Of a stretch of DNA of 32,715 nt, positions 32,240 to 32,715 are shown one piece after another. A program made the translations under genes and the position numbers. Source of the stretch: Bacteroidota bacterium. GTDB taxonomy: Bacteria > Bacteroidota > Bacteroidia > Flavobacteriales_F > PHOS-HE28. The DNA lies in assembly GCA_018266475.1 (NCBI GenBank), contig JAFEAI010000110.1, positions 1 through 32,715 on the forward strand, given 5' to 3'. The first letter of the stretch is position 1. Every line of letters starts with the position of its first letter. The notes beneath the pieces were generated by a model, which searched no databases, had not been told where the DNA came from, and worked only from the letters and a program-made list of their open reading frames with translations.

Positions 32240-32715
32240 TCAGTAGAGGTCCAGGGCCTTGCGCATGTCGGCGCGTGCCTGCAGCAGGTCCACCATGCCT
32301 TGGATGTACTGCTGCTGGGCGGTGAGGTAGTTGGCGTGCTCCTGGGTGAGCTCGAAGCTGCTGCCCATGCCCTCGTTGAACTTCACGGAGGTGCGCTGGA
32401 AGATGCGCTGGGCCAGTTCCATGTTGGCCTTGGCGGTGGAGTAGCTGTCCTGGGCGGCGGTGAGCACGGCCTGCTGTTGGAGGTAGCCGCTTTGCAGTTG
32501 GTTGTTGGTGGCCTCCAGGTTCACCGCGGCCTCGTCGGCACTGATGCGGGCCTGCTTTACGCGGGCGATGCGCGAGCCGCTGCTGAGGATGGGGACGTTG
32601 AGGGACAATCCCCAGAGGGAGCTGGGGAACCAGGGGCCCTGGCCCGGGGTGAGCTCCAGTCCGTTGAACTGCTGCTGGTAGTTGATGAACCCGGCAAGGG
32701 ATGGCAGGTAGGCGG
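32240..32715 (-). CDS. TolC-like outer-membrane efflux protein, C-terminal part
   Basis: The visible 158 residues are the C-terminal end of an outer-membrane channel protein; the frame is open through the right edge, so the start lies outside. It shows a beta-strand segment (LWGLSLNVPILSSGSR) followed by two long helices rich in Ala, Gln and Glu (IARVKQARISADEAAVNLE and AQRIFQRTSVKFNEGMGSSFELTQEHANYL), with the typical FNEGxxSxxELTxA-like motif of TolC family proteins, ending ADMRKALDLY. First visible gene of the channel-adaptor-pump operon. Confidence 0.9.
   Translation of the reverse strand, partial: AYLPSLAGFINYQQQFNGLELTPGQGPWFPSSLWGLSLNVPILSSGSRIARVKQARISADEAAVNLEATNNQLQSGYLQQQAVLTAAQDSYSTAKANMELAQRIFQRTSVKFNEGMGSSFELTQEHANYLTAQQQYIQGMVDLLQARADMRKALDLY

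Noticed and set aside
30361-32325. 654-codon plus-strand open frame opposite the pump and adaptor genes
   Set aside because: Spans two real minus-strand genes and their gap; His/Gly/Val-rich shadow with no domain.

Overview
The window is a G+C-rich stretch of chromosome that reads as core genome of a member of the Bacteroidota, most likely a high-GC Flavobacteriales-type lineage. The taxon is inferred from several independent marks: a SprE/PorW-like TPR lipoprotein and a bactofilin next to ATP synthase genes; a DUF4270 lipoprotein beside a short glycogen-synthase-like protein, panC/panD and glmS; an AtpB with an exported N-terminal extension; and -7 promoter elements of the Bacteroidota type (TAnnTTTG) in several intergenic gaps. 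I saw no phage, insertion sequence, CRISPR array, toxin-antitoxin pair or defence locus. Most of the window is densely packed housekeeping DNA.

Layout. 1-740: 5' part of mnmG on the minus strand, cut by the window edge. 741-1417: the only long gene-free stretch. It holds a parS-like 14-bp palindrome next to the mnmG start and a set of GACCCC/GGGGTC hairpin sequences. 1418-5080: three-gene two-component module (single-domain receiver, NtrC-type sigma-54 activator, CHASE3-PAS histidine kinase). 5091-8406: Sua5-type tRNA threonylcarbamoylation enzyme, tRNA-Leu(CAA), dCMP deaminase and a CtpA-type protease, closed by a strong bidirectional terminator. 8460-9912: small Ala/Lys-rich lipoprotein, Mn-type superoxide dismutase and a TM2-domain protein. 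9899-13920 (minus): glycogen-synthase-like protein, DUF4270 lipoprotein and glmS in one tight operon. 14026-18128 (plus): divergent tight operon panC-panD-LPG_synthase_TM protein-rfaE2-radA.

18217-24586 (minus) is the ATP synthase region: bactofilin, an unknown four-helix membrane protein, AtpZ/AtpI, then atpB-atpE-atpF-atpH-atpA-atpG. The beta (atpD) and epsilon (atpC) genes are not in the window. Upstream of the bactofilin is the sprE/porW-like gene (24642-27266), and upstream of that a tripartite RND efflux operon (TolC-like, partial; HlyD-like lipoprotein; RND pump), cut by the right edge.

The main items for a second look are: the parS-like site; a recurrent -7 promoter sequence, sometimes only 4-6 nt before the start codon, which implies leaderless or nearly leaderless mRNAs; a glycogen-synthase homologue lacking half the enzyme and the usual ADP-glucose motif; inverted repeats placed inside the atp operon; and the unknown membrane protein between the bactofilin and AtpZ. 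I do not see convincing evidence for an undescribed multi-gene system.
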